This document shows positions 50,258 through 58,864 of a stretch of DNA of 60,274 nt, piece by piece; position 1 is the stretch's first letter; each line of letters opens with the position of its first letter. Position numbers and translations under genes: made by a program. The stretch is from Micromonospora lutea. Its GTDB lineage: Bacteria > Actinomycetota > Actinomycetes > Mycobacteriales > Micromonosporaceae. Location: assembly GCF_016863535.1 (NCBI RefSeq), contig NZ_BOPB01000035.1, positions 1-60,274 of the forward strand, written 5' to 3'. The notes beneath the pieces were generated by a model. The model worked only from the letters and a program-made list of their open reading frames with translations. It had not been told where the DNA came from and made no database searches.

Positions 50258-52651
50258 ATGGACACCGCCGTAGACCTGCGAAGCCCCCTGACCGATGACG
50301 AACTGCGCCGGCTGGACGCCTACTGGCGGGCGGCGAACTACCTCACCGTCGGGCAGATCTACCTGCTGGACAATCCCCTGTTGCGTGAACCGCTGGCCGC
50401 CGAGCACGTCAAGCCCCGCCTGCTCGGGCACTGGGGCACCTCCCCCGGGCTGAACCTGATCTACGCCCACCTGAACCGGGTCATCGTGGCGCGGGACCTC
50501 AGCGCCATCTACATCACCGGGCCCGGTCACGGTGGACCAGCGCTGGTGGCGAACACCTGGCTCGAAGGCACCTACAGCGAGCTCAACCACGACATCGGCC
50601 GCGACGAGGCCGGGATGGCCCGGCTGTTCCGCCAGTTCTCCTTCCCCGGCGGCATCCCGAGCCATGTCGCGGCCGAGGTGCCGGGTTCGATCCACGAGGG
50701 CGGCGAGCTGGGGTACGCGCTCAGTCACGCCTACGGCGCCGCCTTCGACAACCCGGATCTGCTGGTCGCCTGCGTGATCGGAGACGGTGAGGCGGAGACC
50801 GGCCCACTCGCCGGTAGCTGGCTGTCCAACGTATTCCTCAACCCCGCCCGCGACGGCGCGGTGTTGCCCATCCTGCACCTCAACGGATACAAGATCGCCA
50901 ACCCGACGGTGCTGGACCGCATCCCCGAGTCCGACCTGCTCGACCTGATGCGGGGCCAGGGCTACCAGCCGTACGTGGTGGCCGGCGACGATCCGGCAGT
51001 GGTGCACCAGAACCTGGCCGCCACCCTGGACCGGGCCCTGGACGAGATCGCCGAGATCCAGCACCGCGCCCGCTCCGGCGTGCGCGTCGAACGCCCACGT
51101 TGGCCGATGATCGTCCTGCGTACCCCGAAGGGCTGGACCGGGCCTCGCGACGTCGACGGCAAGCGGGTCGAAGGCACCTACCGGGCGCACCAGGTGCCGC
51201 TGTCCCAGGTCCGGAGCAACCCGGACCACCTGGCCGAGCTGGAGCGGTGGCTCCGCAGCTACCGTCCACAGGAGCTGTTCGACGCCACCGGCGCGCCGGT
51301 GGCCGAGCTGGCCGACCTGCCGCCCAGGGGAACCCGGCGGATGAGCGCCAACCCGGTCGCCAACGGCGGCGCCCTGCTGCGCGACCTGTCCCTGCCCGAC
51401 TTCCGTGACTACGCCGTCGAGGTGCCCCGACCCGGTGCGACGGTCACCAGCGCCACCGGCGAACTCGGCAAGTGGGTCCGGGACGTGATCAGCGCCAACC
51501 CGCAGACGTTCCGGCTGTTCGGACCGGACGAGGTCGCCTCCAACCGGCTCCAGGCCGCCTTCGAGGTCACCGGACGGGCCTGGGTGGCCGGCACGGTCGA
51601 CGACGACGACCACCTCTCCCCCGACGGGCGGGTCATGGAGGTCCTCTCCGAGCACCTGTGCCAGGGCTGGCTGGAGGGCTACCTGCTGACCGGTCGGCAC
51701 GGCATCTTCACCAGCTACGAGGCGTTCATCCACATCGTCGACTCGATGGTCAACCAGCACGCCAAGTGGCTGAAGGTGACTCGGGAGATCCCGTGGCGGC
51801 AGCCGGTCGCCTCGCTGAACTACCTGCTCTCCAGCCACGTCTGGCGGCAGGACCACAACGGCTTCTCCCACCAGGACCCAGGCTTCATCGACCACGTGAT
51901 GAACAAGAAGGCCGAGGTGGTACGGGTCTACCTGCCACCGGACGCCAACACGCTGCTCTCCACCATGGACCACTGCCTGCGCAGCCGGCACTACATCAAC
52001 GTCGTGGTGGCCGGCAAGCAGCCCGCACCGAGCTGGCTGACCATGGACGAGGCCGTCGCGCACTGCCGGCGCGGCGTGGGCATCTGGGACTGGGCCAGCA
52101 CCGATCAGGGCAGCGAGCCGGACGTGGTGCTCGCCTGCGCCGGCGACGTGCCGACGCTGGAGACGCTCGCCGCGGCGGACCTGCTCCACCAGCACCTGCC
52201 CGAGCTGAAGGTGCGGGTGATCAACGTCGTCGACCTGATGCGCCTCCAGCCGGACTCCGAGCACCCGCACGGCCTGCCCGACTCGGAGTTCGACACGCTG
52301 TTCACCCGTGACAAGCCGATCATCTTCGCGTACCACGGCTATCCGTGGCTGATCCACCGGCTCACCTACCGCCGTACCAACCACGACAACCTGCACGTAC
52401 GCGGATACAAGGAGGAGGGCACCACCACCACGCCGTTCGACATGGTGATGCTCAACGACCTGGACCGCTTCCACCTCGTGATCGACGTGATCGACCGGGT
52501 ACCGGGGTTGGCCGCCCGCGCCGCGCACCTGCGGCAGGAGATGACCGACGCACGCCAGTCCGCCCGCGACTACACCCGCCGGTTCGGCGAGGACGATCCC
52601 CGGGTGGCCGAGTGGCGCTGGGTCCGCGATACCGACCCGACCAACCGGTGA
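50258..52651 (+). CDS. xfp: Xylulose-5-phosphate/fructose-6-phosphate phosphoketolase
   Basis: 797 aa, the full family length. Family hallmarks include HWGTSPGLNLIYAHLNRVI, GPGHGGPALVANTWLEGTYSE split in the N-domain, IGDGEAETGPLAGSW (TPP/Mg), and SSHVWRQDHNGFSHQDPGFI in the middle domain. It cleaves xylulose-5-P or fructose-6-P with phosphate to acetyl-phosphate and an aldose phosphate, giving ATP without oxidation. Placement between two USPs, after a DevR-type box, suggests it serves hypoxic or dormant metabolism. Cytosolic. Confidence 0.95.
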   Translation: MDTAVDLRSPLTDDELRRLDAYWRAANYLTVGQIYLLDNPLLREPLAAEHVKPRLLGHWGTSPGLNLIYAHLNRVIVARDLSAIYITGPGHGGPALVANTWLEGTYSELNHDIGRDEAGMARLFRQFSFPGGIPSHVAAEVPGSIHEGGELGYALSHAYGAAFDNPDLLVACVIGDGEAETGPLAGSWLSNVFLNPARDGAVLPILHLNGYKIANPTVLDRIPESDLLDLMRGQGYQPYVVAGDDPAVVHQNLAATLDRALDEIAEIQHRARSGVRVERPRWPMIVLRTPKGWTGPRDVDGKRVEGTYRAHQVPLSQVRSNPDHLAELERWLRSYRPQELFDATGAPVAELADLPPRGTRRMSANPVANGGALLRDLSLPDFRDYAVEVPRPGATVTSATGELGKWVRDVISANPQTFRLFGPDEVASNRLQAAFEVTGRAWVAGTVDDDDHLSPDGRVMEVLSEHLCQGWLEGYLLTGRHGIFTSYEAFIHIVDSMVNQHAKWLKVTREIPWRQPVASLNYLLSSHVWRQDHNGFSHQDPGFIDHVMNKKAEVVRVYLPPDANTLLSTMDHCLRSRHYINVVVAGKQPAPSWLTMDEAVAHCRRGVGIWDWASTDQGSEPDVVLACAGDVPTLETLAAADLLHQHLPELKVRVINVVDLMRLQPDSEHPHGLPDSEFDTLFTRDKPIIFAYHGYPWLIHRLTYRRTNHDNLHVRGYKEEGTTTTPFDMVMLNDLDRFHLVIDVIDRVPGLAARAAHLRQEMTDARQSARDYTRRFGEDDPRVAEWRWVRDTDPTNR

Positions 52652-52664
52652 GGAGGCATCCGTC

Positions 52665-53567
52665 ATGAGCGAACGCAGCAGCACCGCGCCGTCGAACGAC
52701 GCGGAGATCCTGGTGGGTTACGACGGCTCGCCCGACGCCGCGGCGGCGCTGGAATGGGCGCTGGAGCAGGCCCACCGCGACGGTCGACCGGTCCGGCTGG
52801 CGTACGTCTTCGAATGGCTGACCGTGGCCGGCTGGGTCGGGCCGGGCGTGACGCCGGGGATGTGGCCCGACGAGCAGGCCCGCCGCCAGGTCGAGGAGTT
52901 GGTCGGCAAGGCCGCGGCGGACGCCGCCACCACCCACCCCGGCCTGGACGTGCGCGGCGAGGTGCTGGACGGACCACCCGCGCTGATCCTGGAGGAGGCG
53001 TCGACGCAGGCTGGCCTGCTGGTGCTGGGCAGCCGTGGGCATGGCGGCTTCGCCGGCCTGCTCGCCGGCTCGACCGCCGTCGCCGTCACCGCGCACGCGC
53101 ACTGCCCGGTGGTGGTGGTCCGTCGTCGACCGACCGAGGGCGACCGGGTCGGACACATCGCGGTCGGCGTGGACGGCTCGGAGCATTCCCTGCTGGCCCT
53201 CGGCTTCGCCTTCGAACAGGCGGCCCTGCGGCGGGTACCGCTGCACGTGGTGCGGGCCTGGCAACCCCGACGCGACCAGTGGGGTCTGCGTGGCGAGCAG
53301 GCCCGGGACGCGGCGCTGGCGGAGCACCGCGCCGAACTGGACGAGGCGCTACGCCGCTGGCGGGACACCTTCCCCGACGTCGCGGTGACCGTCGAGACGG
53401 CCGCCGCCGCGCCGGCCGGTCTGCTCATCGATGCCAGTCGCAACGCGCAACTGATCGTTGTCGGCACCCGGGGACACGGTGGGCTGCGGGGCATGCTGCT
53501 CGGCTCGGTCAGCCAGCAACTCCTCCAGCACGCCCACTGCCCGGTGGCGGTGGTCCGGGAACGCTGA
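52665..53567 (+). CDS. Universal stress protein, two USP domains
   Basis: 300 aa, ATG 52665, 13 bp after xfp with GTGAGGAGG upstream, so in the same transcript. Both USP domains keep the ATP pattern: VLGSRGHGGFAGLLAGSTAV and VVGTRGHGGLRGMLLGSVSQ. It resembles Rv2005c/Rv2623-type dormancy USPs. Cytosolic, ATP-binding. It is followed by a hairpin shared with the convergent ATPase gene. Confidence 0.92.
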   Translation: MSERSSTAPSNDAEILVGYDGSPDAAAALEWALEQAHRDGRPVRLAYVFEWLTVAGWVGPGVTPGMWPDEQARRQVEELVGKAAADAATTHPGLDVRGEVLDGPPALILEEASTQAGLLVLGSRGHGGFAGLLAGSTAVAVTAHAHCPVVVVRRRPTEGDRVGHIAVGVDGSEHSLLALGFAFEQAALRRVPLHVVRAWQPRRDQWGLRGEQARDAALAEHRAELDEALRRWRDTFPDVAVTVETAAAAPAGLLIDASRNAQLIVVGTRGHGGLRGMLLGSVSQQLLQHAHCPVAVVRER

Positions 53568-53571
53568 GACA

Positions 53572-53607
53572 CCACGCGGGTCGGCCGAGTCAGGCCGGCC
53601 CGCGTGG
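53572..53607. terminator. Hairpin between convergent genes
   Basis: A 15-bp stem with one mismatch, CCACGCGGGTCGGCC (53572-53586) against 53593-53607, with a 6-nt loop. It follows the USP stop by 5 bp and overlaps the end of the convergent ATPase pseudogene. Confidence 0.6.
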
Positions 53608-54994
53608 TCCGCCCCCGAGCGCCCGCAGCGCGTTGAGGATCACCAGCACGTCGATGCCCTCCTGGAGGAACGCGCCCGCCACGGGTGGCAGCCGCCCGGC
53701 CGCCGCACAGCCCATCGCGATCAGCGCCAACCCCATACCCACGGTGGCGCTCTGCACCGCGATCCGGCGGGCGTAGCGGGCCACCTCGACCGCGTCGGCG
53801 AGCGGATCGAGCCGGTCCACGCTCAGCACGGCGTCGGCGACGTCGGCCGAGGCGGTCACCCCGGTAGCGCCCATCGCCACGCCGACACTCGCCTCCGCCA
53901 GCGCCGGAGCGTCGTTCACCCCGTCGCCGACCATCACCGTCACCGCGCGCTGCGCCTCGGCCCGGACCCGATTCACCTTCTCCTGCGGGGTGCAGGGTCC
54001 GCGCGCGCCCCAGGACCTCCAGCGAGCCGCCGTCGCGCACCAGCACGCCACGCCGGGCCACCCGGGACAGCCCGGAGACGATGGCGATCGGGGTGGCCAG
54101 CAGCAACGGGCACGGTGTCGCCACCACCAGCACCGCCACCGCCCGCAGGAACTCGCCGGAGAGCAGCCAGCCCAACCCGGCCAGCACCAGGGTGAACGGC
54201 ACGAAGGCCACGGCGTACCGATCGGCCAGCCGCACCATCGGCGCCTTGCGGGCGGTCGCCTCCTCGGCCAACCGGACGATCCCGGCGTACGTGCTGCGCT
54301 CGGCGCTCTCGACCGCCCGCAGCCCGAACGCGGCACCGGCGTTGACCACACCGCTGCTCACCCGTTCCCCGGACGCCCGCTCGACGAGCCGGGACTCCCC
54401 GGTGACCACCGACTCGTCGAGCGTCGCGGCGGTCTCGGTGACACCGTCGACGGCGACCACGTCACCCGGGCCGACCAGCAGCCGGTCACCGACCGCCACC
54501 CGGTCCACCGGCACCACCTCGACGTCACCGTCGGGGGTGGGCCGTCGTGCGGTCCGTGGCGCCCGCTCCAGCAGCGCTCTCAGGTCTCGGGTCGCCCGGC
54601 GCTGTGCGTACGCCTCCAGGGTCCGACCGGTGGCCAGCATCACGGCGACCACCGCGCCCGCCAGGTACTCGCCGACCACCAACGCTCCACCCAGCGCCAG
54701 CACGGCGATCACGTCCACGCCGAACTGCCGCCGCCACAGCTCGCGCAGCATCGACACGGCGGCCGGCAGCAGCGCGACGAGGCTCGCCAATGCCCACCCG
54801 ATGTCGGCGACGCCCGGCTGCCCGACCAGCCGTGCCACCGCACCGGCCAACACCAGCAGCGTGAGCCCGGTCAGCGGGGTCCACAGCCACCAGCTCCGAC
54901 GCCGCGAACCGGCCCCGTCGGCCTCGGGCCGAACCGGCTGCTCCGGCAGGCATTCGTCCACGCCGTGGTCCGCTGCCGATCTCCGCTTTCGCAC
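53590..54994 (-). pseudogene. Heavy-metal-type P-type ATPase with catalytic core deleted and frameshift
   Basis: From 54994 the frame gives N-terminal TMs (WLWTPLTGLTLLVLAGAVARL), the A-domain with TGES (ESVVTGESRLV) and the metal/CPC-like helix VVATPCPLLLATPIAIVSGL, then GGSLEVLGRARTL. At this point the DKTGT phosphorylation motif should follow, but the sequence (near 54003) jumps in another frame to TPQEKVNRVRAEA and GDGVNDAPALAEAS, then the last TMs. The phosphorylation and nucleotide-binding domains are therefore missing. The relic resembles a CtpF/ZntA-like metal ATPase, a usual DevR regulon neighbour. It should be inactive. Confidence 0.85.
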
Positions 54995-55179
54995 CCACGG
55001 ATCGTCCCAACCCGTGCGGTCGCGCGTCGGTCGGTCTGGGCAGAACGTGGCGCGCAGGTCCCGCCGGGTCGGACGAGCCGGGTCGTGCGGGTCGGCGGTC
55101 GATGCAGCAGGATGAACCGGACCGCACCCACGGCCGTACCGGAGTGCGGCACCATGGCAGAGACGGAAAGGTCGTGAGG

Positions 55180-56187
55180 ATGAGCCACCAGACGCCGGCT
55201 ACCCACCGCCCGCTGACCACCGCCCTCGCGGAGGCCGCCGCGATGGCCGGTTACGCGCCGTCGGTGCACAACAGCCAGCCCTGGCGCTGGCGCGTGCTGC
55301 CCGACGCGTTGGAGTTGCGGGTGGTCCGGGACAGTCGACTGGCCGCCACCGACCCGCACGGTGAGCTGGTCACCCTGAGCTGCGGTGCGGCACTGCACCA
55401 CGCCCGGCTGGCGCTGGCCGCGGAGGGTTGGGCGACCAGCGTGCAGCGAATGCCCGACCCGAGCGACCCTGACCTGCTCGCCCGGCTCACCGAGCCACGG
55501 GCCACCGGGGCCGACCCGGACGCGATGCGGTCGGTGCAGTGCATGCAGGTGCGCCACACCGACCGGCGTCCGGTCAGTGACGAGCAGGTCTCCGCTGACT
55601 CGTTGGGCAGCATCGCGTCGGCTGCCGGGCAGGAGGGTGCTCGGCTGGAGATTCTCGACCGCGATCAGATGCTGCGTCTGGCGGCGTCCGCCTCGCGCGC
55701 CGGCGCGATCGAGGCGGAGGACTCCCGGCTGCGGGAGGAACTGGAGTACTGGACCAGCCGCTCGGGCGGCACCGGACTGACCCCGGAGGTGCTGCCGGAG
55801 CAGCCCGCGCAGACCACTGTTCCGGGTCGGGACTTCGGCCGTCCCGGCACGCTGCCGGTCGGTTCGGGGCACGACCAGGCAGCGTCGTACGGGGTGCTCT
55901 ACGGCGACGAGGACGAGCCGGTCGACTGGCTCCGCGCCGGTGAGGCGCTGTCGGCAGCCTGGCTGGCCGCCACCCGCCTGGGGGTTTCGGTGGTGCCGCT
56001 CAGCGGCGTGGTGGAAGTGGCGGCCACCCGGCAGACCCTGCGCGAGGTGCTCTCCGGGCTCGGCCACCCCTACCTCGTCCTGCGCCTCGGGATCGCCGAC
56101 CCGGCCCACGCCGGCCCGCCGCACACCCCGCGGCTGCCCCGCGAGCAGGTGGTGGACATCTCGGCGGTCACCGGCGACGCCGGGTGA
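55180..56187 (+). CDS. Acg-family nitroreductase-like FMN protein
   Basis: 335 aa from ATG 55180 (GTGAGG just before). Landmarks are YAPSVHNSQPWRWRVLP (FMN binding), DPHGELVTLSCGAALHHARL, RHTDRRPV and PLSGVVEVAATR. Acg (Rv2032)-type proteins are split nitroreductase homologues in the DevR regulon with unclear enzyme activity, thought to sequester FMN. It is followed by devS 48 bp on, probably one operon. Length is typical for the family. Confidence 0.85.
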   Translation: MSHQTPATHRPLTTALAEAAAMAGYAPSVHNSQPWRWRVLPDALELRVVRDSRLAATDPHGELVTLSCGAALHHARLALAAEGWATSVQRMPDPSDPDLLARLTEPRATGADPDAMRSVQCMQVRHTDRRPVSDEQVSADSLGSIASAAGQEGARLEILDRDQMLRLAASASRAGAIEAEDSRLREELEYWTSRSGGTGLTPEVLPEQPAQTTVPGRDFGRPGTLPVGSGHDQAASYGVLYGDEDEPVDWLRAGEALSAAWLAATRLGVSVVPLSGVVEVAATRQTLREVLSGLGHPYLVLRLGIADPAHAGPPHTPRLPREQVVDISAVTGDAG

Positions 56188-56235
56188 CCGTCCCGGGGCG
56201 TTTCCGTATCGCCGGACCCCGGCTAGCATCGCCGG

Positions 56236-57957
56236 GTGACCGTCGGCGTACCCAACCCCGGGCACGAGCCTCCGTCGCTCGGCCTCAGTCCGCTGTCCCG
56301 AGTCCACCTTGACGAGTTGCTCCAGGAGATGCTGGACCGCGTCGGCGAGGTGGTGACCAGCCGGGAACGGTTGCGGGCGCTGCTCGACGCGGTGGTCGGC
56401 ATCGGCACCGACCTGGATCTGCACAGCACCCTGCTGCGCATCGTGCAGGCGGCCTGCGACCTGGCCGGGGCCCGTTACGGCGCGCTCGGGGTGATCGGTC
56501 CCGACCGGATGCTGCACGACTTCATCACCCACGGCATCTCCCCCGAGCTGCATGCGAAGATCGGTGATCTGCCGCACGGCCGAGGAGTACTCGGCCTGCT
56601 CATCGACGATCCGAAGCCGCTGCGGATGCCGGACATCACCCAGCATCCGGACTCGTACGGCTTTCCGCCGCACCATCCGCCGATGCACACCTTCCTCGGC
56701 GTGCCGGTCCGCATCCGCGACCAGGTCTTCGGCAACCTGTACCTCGCCGAGAAGCAGGGCGGTGCCGAGTTCACCGACGACGACGAGGAGATCGTCGTGG
56801 CGCTCGCCGGGGCCGCCGGCGTGGCGATCGAGAACGCCCGGCTGTACGCGCTGGCCCACCGTCGGGAACGCTGGCTCTCCGCCACCGCCGAGATCACCTC
56901 GCTACTGCTCGGTGAGGTACGCCGTACCGACGCACTGACCCTGGTGGCGCGCCGTGCCCGGGAGGTGGCCGAGGCCGAGCTGGCCCTCGTGCTGCTCTAC
57001 GACGAGGAGGCGGATCACTTCACCGTCGAGGTCGTCGACGGGCTCGGCACCCAGGCCCGCGCGCTGGTCGGCACGGTGCTGCCGGCCGCCGACACCAGCT
57101 TCGCCGGTCCGGTCGCGCAGGGGCGACACGACTCGGTGGAGGATCTGGCCCACGCCGCACCCTGGCCGGCGGTGCTGCACACCGGGCCGGCGGTGGTCTC
57201 TCCGCTGGCCACCGCCGACACCCTGCACGGGGTGCTGGTCATCGCGCACAGCGTCGAGCACAGCGGTGTCACCGACGACGACATGACCCTGTTGGGCAGC
57301 TTCGCCGGTCAGGCCGCACTGGCCATGGAGCGCGCCCGTGGCCAGGAGGAACGCGAGCAGTTGGTCGTCCTTGAGGACCGCGAGCGGATCGCCCGGGACC
57401 TGCACGACGTGGTGATCCAGCGGTTGTTCGCCACCGGCCTGCAGCTGCAGAGCACGGTGCCGCTGGCGGCGCGCTCGGACGTGGCCAAGCGGATCAACGC
57501 CGCGGTCGACGACCTGGACGCCACCATCAAGGACATCCGCCGCACGATCTTCGAGCTGCGAACTCCGATGAGCGCGGCGCTACGCACCGAGATCCGCGAG
57601 GCGGTGGAAGCCGCCGCCGAGTTGCTGGGTTTCCGGCCCAGGCTGGAGCTGACCGGGCCGATCGACAGCGCGGTGCCGGACGAGATCCACCCCGAACTCG
57701 CCGCAGTACTCCGCGAGGCGCTGTCCAACGCGGTACGCCACGCCGAGGCCACGGCGGTGTCGGTGGCGGTATGCGTCAACGCCACCCAGGTCACCGTCAC
57801 CGTCACCGACAACGGGGTGGGCTGCGACCCGGCCGCCGCCCGGGGCGGGCTGGTGAACCTGCGCGAGCGCGCCGAGCGGCACGGGGGCACCTTCGAGGTA
57901 CGCCGCGCCGAGCCACACGGCACCGAGCTGCTCTGGTCGATCCCGCTGCGGGCCTGA
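56236..57957 (+). CDS. devS: DevS/DosT-like GAF sensor histidine kinase
   Basis: 573 aa. Two GAF domains (about 60-200 and 225-370). The first has the HPDSYGFPPHHPPM segment, in the same position as the heme-bearing GAF-A of mycobacterial DosS. HisKA_3 follows with H390 in ARDLHDVVIQRL, then the HATPase domain (ALSNAVRHAEA, DNGVGCDP, GGLVNLRERAERHGG). It senses O2, NO or CO redox state if heme is bound; that is inferred from resemblance. GTG 56236 has no ribosome site; TAGCAT 7 bp upstream suggests a leaderless start. Convergent with devR. Confidence 0.9.
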   Translation: MTVGVPNPGHEPPSLGLSPLSRVHLDELLQEMLDRVGEVVTSRERLRALLDAVVGIGTDLDLHSTLLRIVQAACDLAGARYGALGVIGPDRMLHDFITHGISPELHAKIGDLPHGRGVLGLLIDDPKPLRMPDITQHPDSYGFPPHHPPMHTFLGVPVRIRDQVFGNLYLAEKQGGAEFTDDDEEIVVALAGAAGVAIENARLYALAHRRERWLSATAEITSLLLGEVRRTDALTLVARRAREVAEAELALVLLYDEEADHFTVEVVDGLGTQARALVGTVLPAADTSFAGPVAQGRHDSVEDLAHAAPWPAVLHTGPAVVSPLATADTLHGVLVIAHSVEHSGVTDDDMTLLGSFAGQAALAMERARGQEEREQLVVLEDRERIARDLHDVVIQRLFATGLQLQSTVPLAARSDVAKRINAAVDDLDATIKDIRRTIFELRTPMSAALRTEIREAVEAAAELLGFRPRLELTGPIDSAVPDEIHPELAAVLREALSNAVRHAEATAVSVAVCVNATQVTVTVTDNGVGCDPAAARGGLVNLRERAERHGGTFEVRRAEPHGTELLWSIPLRA

Positions 57958-57975
57958 GCCGGGCTGGAGCCCGGC
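57958..57975. terminator. Short terminator hairpin between devS and devR
   Basis: GCCGGGCT-GG-AGCCCGGC directly after the devS stop and just before the end of convergent devR. A GC-rich perfect 8-bp stem with a 2-nt loop; it may work in both directions. Confidence 0.5.
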
Positions 57976-57981
57976 CGGCGG

Positions 57982-58620
57982 TCAGTGGTTCTTGCCGAGC
58001 AGCCGGGTGGCCAGCACCGCGGCCTGGGTACGCCGTTCCAGGCCGAGCTTGGCCAGCACACTGGAGACGTAGTTCTTGACCGTCTTCTCGGCCAGGAACA
58101 TCTTGCTGGCGATCTCCCGGTTGGTCAGCCCCTCGGCGACGTACTCCAGGATCCGCCGCTCCTGCTCGGTGAGGGACTGCAACTCGCGGGGCTGCTCCAC
58201 CCCGCTGCGAATGCGATCGAGCACCCGGGTGGTGATCGCCGGGTCGAGCAGCGACTGACCGGCCGCCACCCGACGTACCGCGTCGACGAGGTCGGTGCCG
58301 CGGATCTGCTTGAGCACGTACCCGGAGGCACCGGCCATGATCGCCGCGAACAGCGCCTCGTCGTCCTCGTACGAGGTGAGGATCAGCCCCTTGATCGCGG
58401 AGTCCACGGCCCGTACGTCCCGGCACACGTCGATGCCGTTGCCGTCGGGGAGCCGGGCGTCGAGGATCGCCACGTCGGGCCGCAGTGCCGGAATCCGGCG
58501 GGCCGCCTCCTGGGCCGAACCGGACTCGCCGACCACTTCTATGTCGCCGCTGGCGTGCAGCAGGTCGGCGAGGCCACGACGCACGACCTCGTGGTCGTCA
58601 AGCAAGAACACCCGGATCAT
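57982..58620 (-). CDS. devR: DevR/DosR-like NarL-family response regulator
   Basis: 212 aa. Receiver with D8/D9, phospho-acceptor D54 (VAILDARLPDG), T82 and K104. The C-terminal LuxR-type HTH (LTEQERRILEYVAEGLTNRE, KTVKNYVSSVLAKLGLERRT) matches the DevR form KTVKNYVSxLLxKLGxxRRTQAA. ATG 58620 follows AAAGGGGGG. It would be phosphorylated by the convergent DevS and bind GGGAC-n4-GGCCC boxes, one of which lies 37 bp upstream of its own start. Confidence 0.92.
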   Translation of the reverse strand: MIRVFLLDDHEVVRRGLADLLHASGDIEVVGESGSAQEAARRIPALRPDVAILDARLPDGNGIDVCRDVRAVDSAIKGLILTSYEDDEALFAAIMAGASGYVLKQIRGTDLVDAVRRVAAGQSLLDPAITTRVLDRIRSGVEQPRELQSLTEQERRILEYVAEGLTNREIASKMFLAEKTVKNYVSSVLAKLGLERRTQAAVLATRLLGKNH

Positions 58621-58656
58621 CCCCCCTTTCTACCCGCCCCCGCCCACCCCCCGCAC

Positions 58657-58670
58657 GGGCCAAAAGTCCC
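58657..58670. promoter_or_regulatory. DevR-type box upstream of devR
   Basis: GGGCC-AAAA-GTCCC on the plus strand, which is GGGAC-TTTT-GGCCC on the devR strand. It starts 37 bp upstream of the devR ATG, suggesting autoregulation. Confidence 0.6.
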
Positions 58671-58689
58671 AACCCACCCCCACCCACTC

Positions 58690-58752
58690 CGTTGATCATG
58701 AGGTTATTGCCCGATTTCCAATGCCAGGGAGGCAACAACCTCATGATCAACG
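58690..58752. repeat. GATCATG-type inverted repeat, copy C
   Basis: 22-bp arms (58690-58711 and 58731-58752) with a single mismatch, centred on a 19-nt spacer. Arm core is TTGATCATGAGGTTATTGCC against GGCAACAACCTCATGATCAA. It lies between the divergent devR and Acg2 genes, among their promoters and DevR boxes, so it is not a simple terminator here. Confidence 0.7.
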
Positions 58753-58791
58753 GGAACTTGGGGGTGGAGGGGCGGGGTGTCCTGGGGGTTC

Positions 58792-58805
58792 GGGACGTGT
58801 GGCCC
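58792..58805. promoter_or_regulatory. DevR-type box upstream of second Acg-like gene
   Basis: GGGAC-GTGT-GGCCC, 60 bp before the start of the gene at 58865. Same 14-bp pattern as at 50154 and 58657. Confidence 0.6.
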
Positions 58806-58864
58806 TGCTGGACGAGGGTGGGTGGGGTGGACCGTGGGTGTAGACGAACGGAGGGGGCACGACC

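Noticed and set aside
50249..52684. An 811-codon minus-strand frame opposite phosphoketolase
   Set aside because: Phosphoketolase is unmistakable on the plus strand; the antisense frame has no motif or ribosome site.
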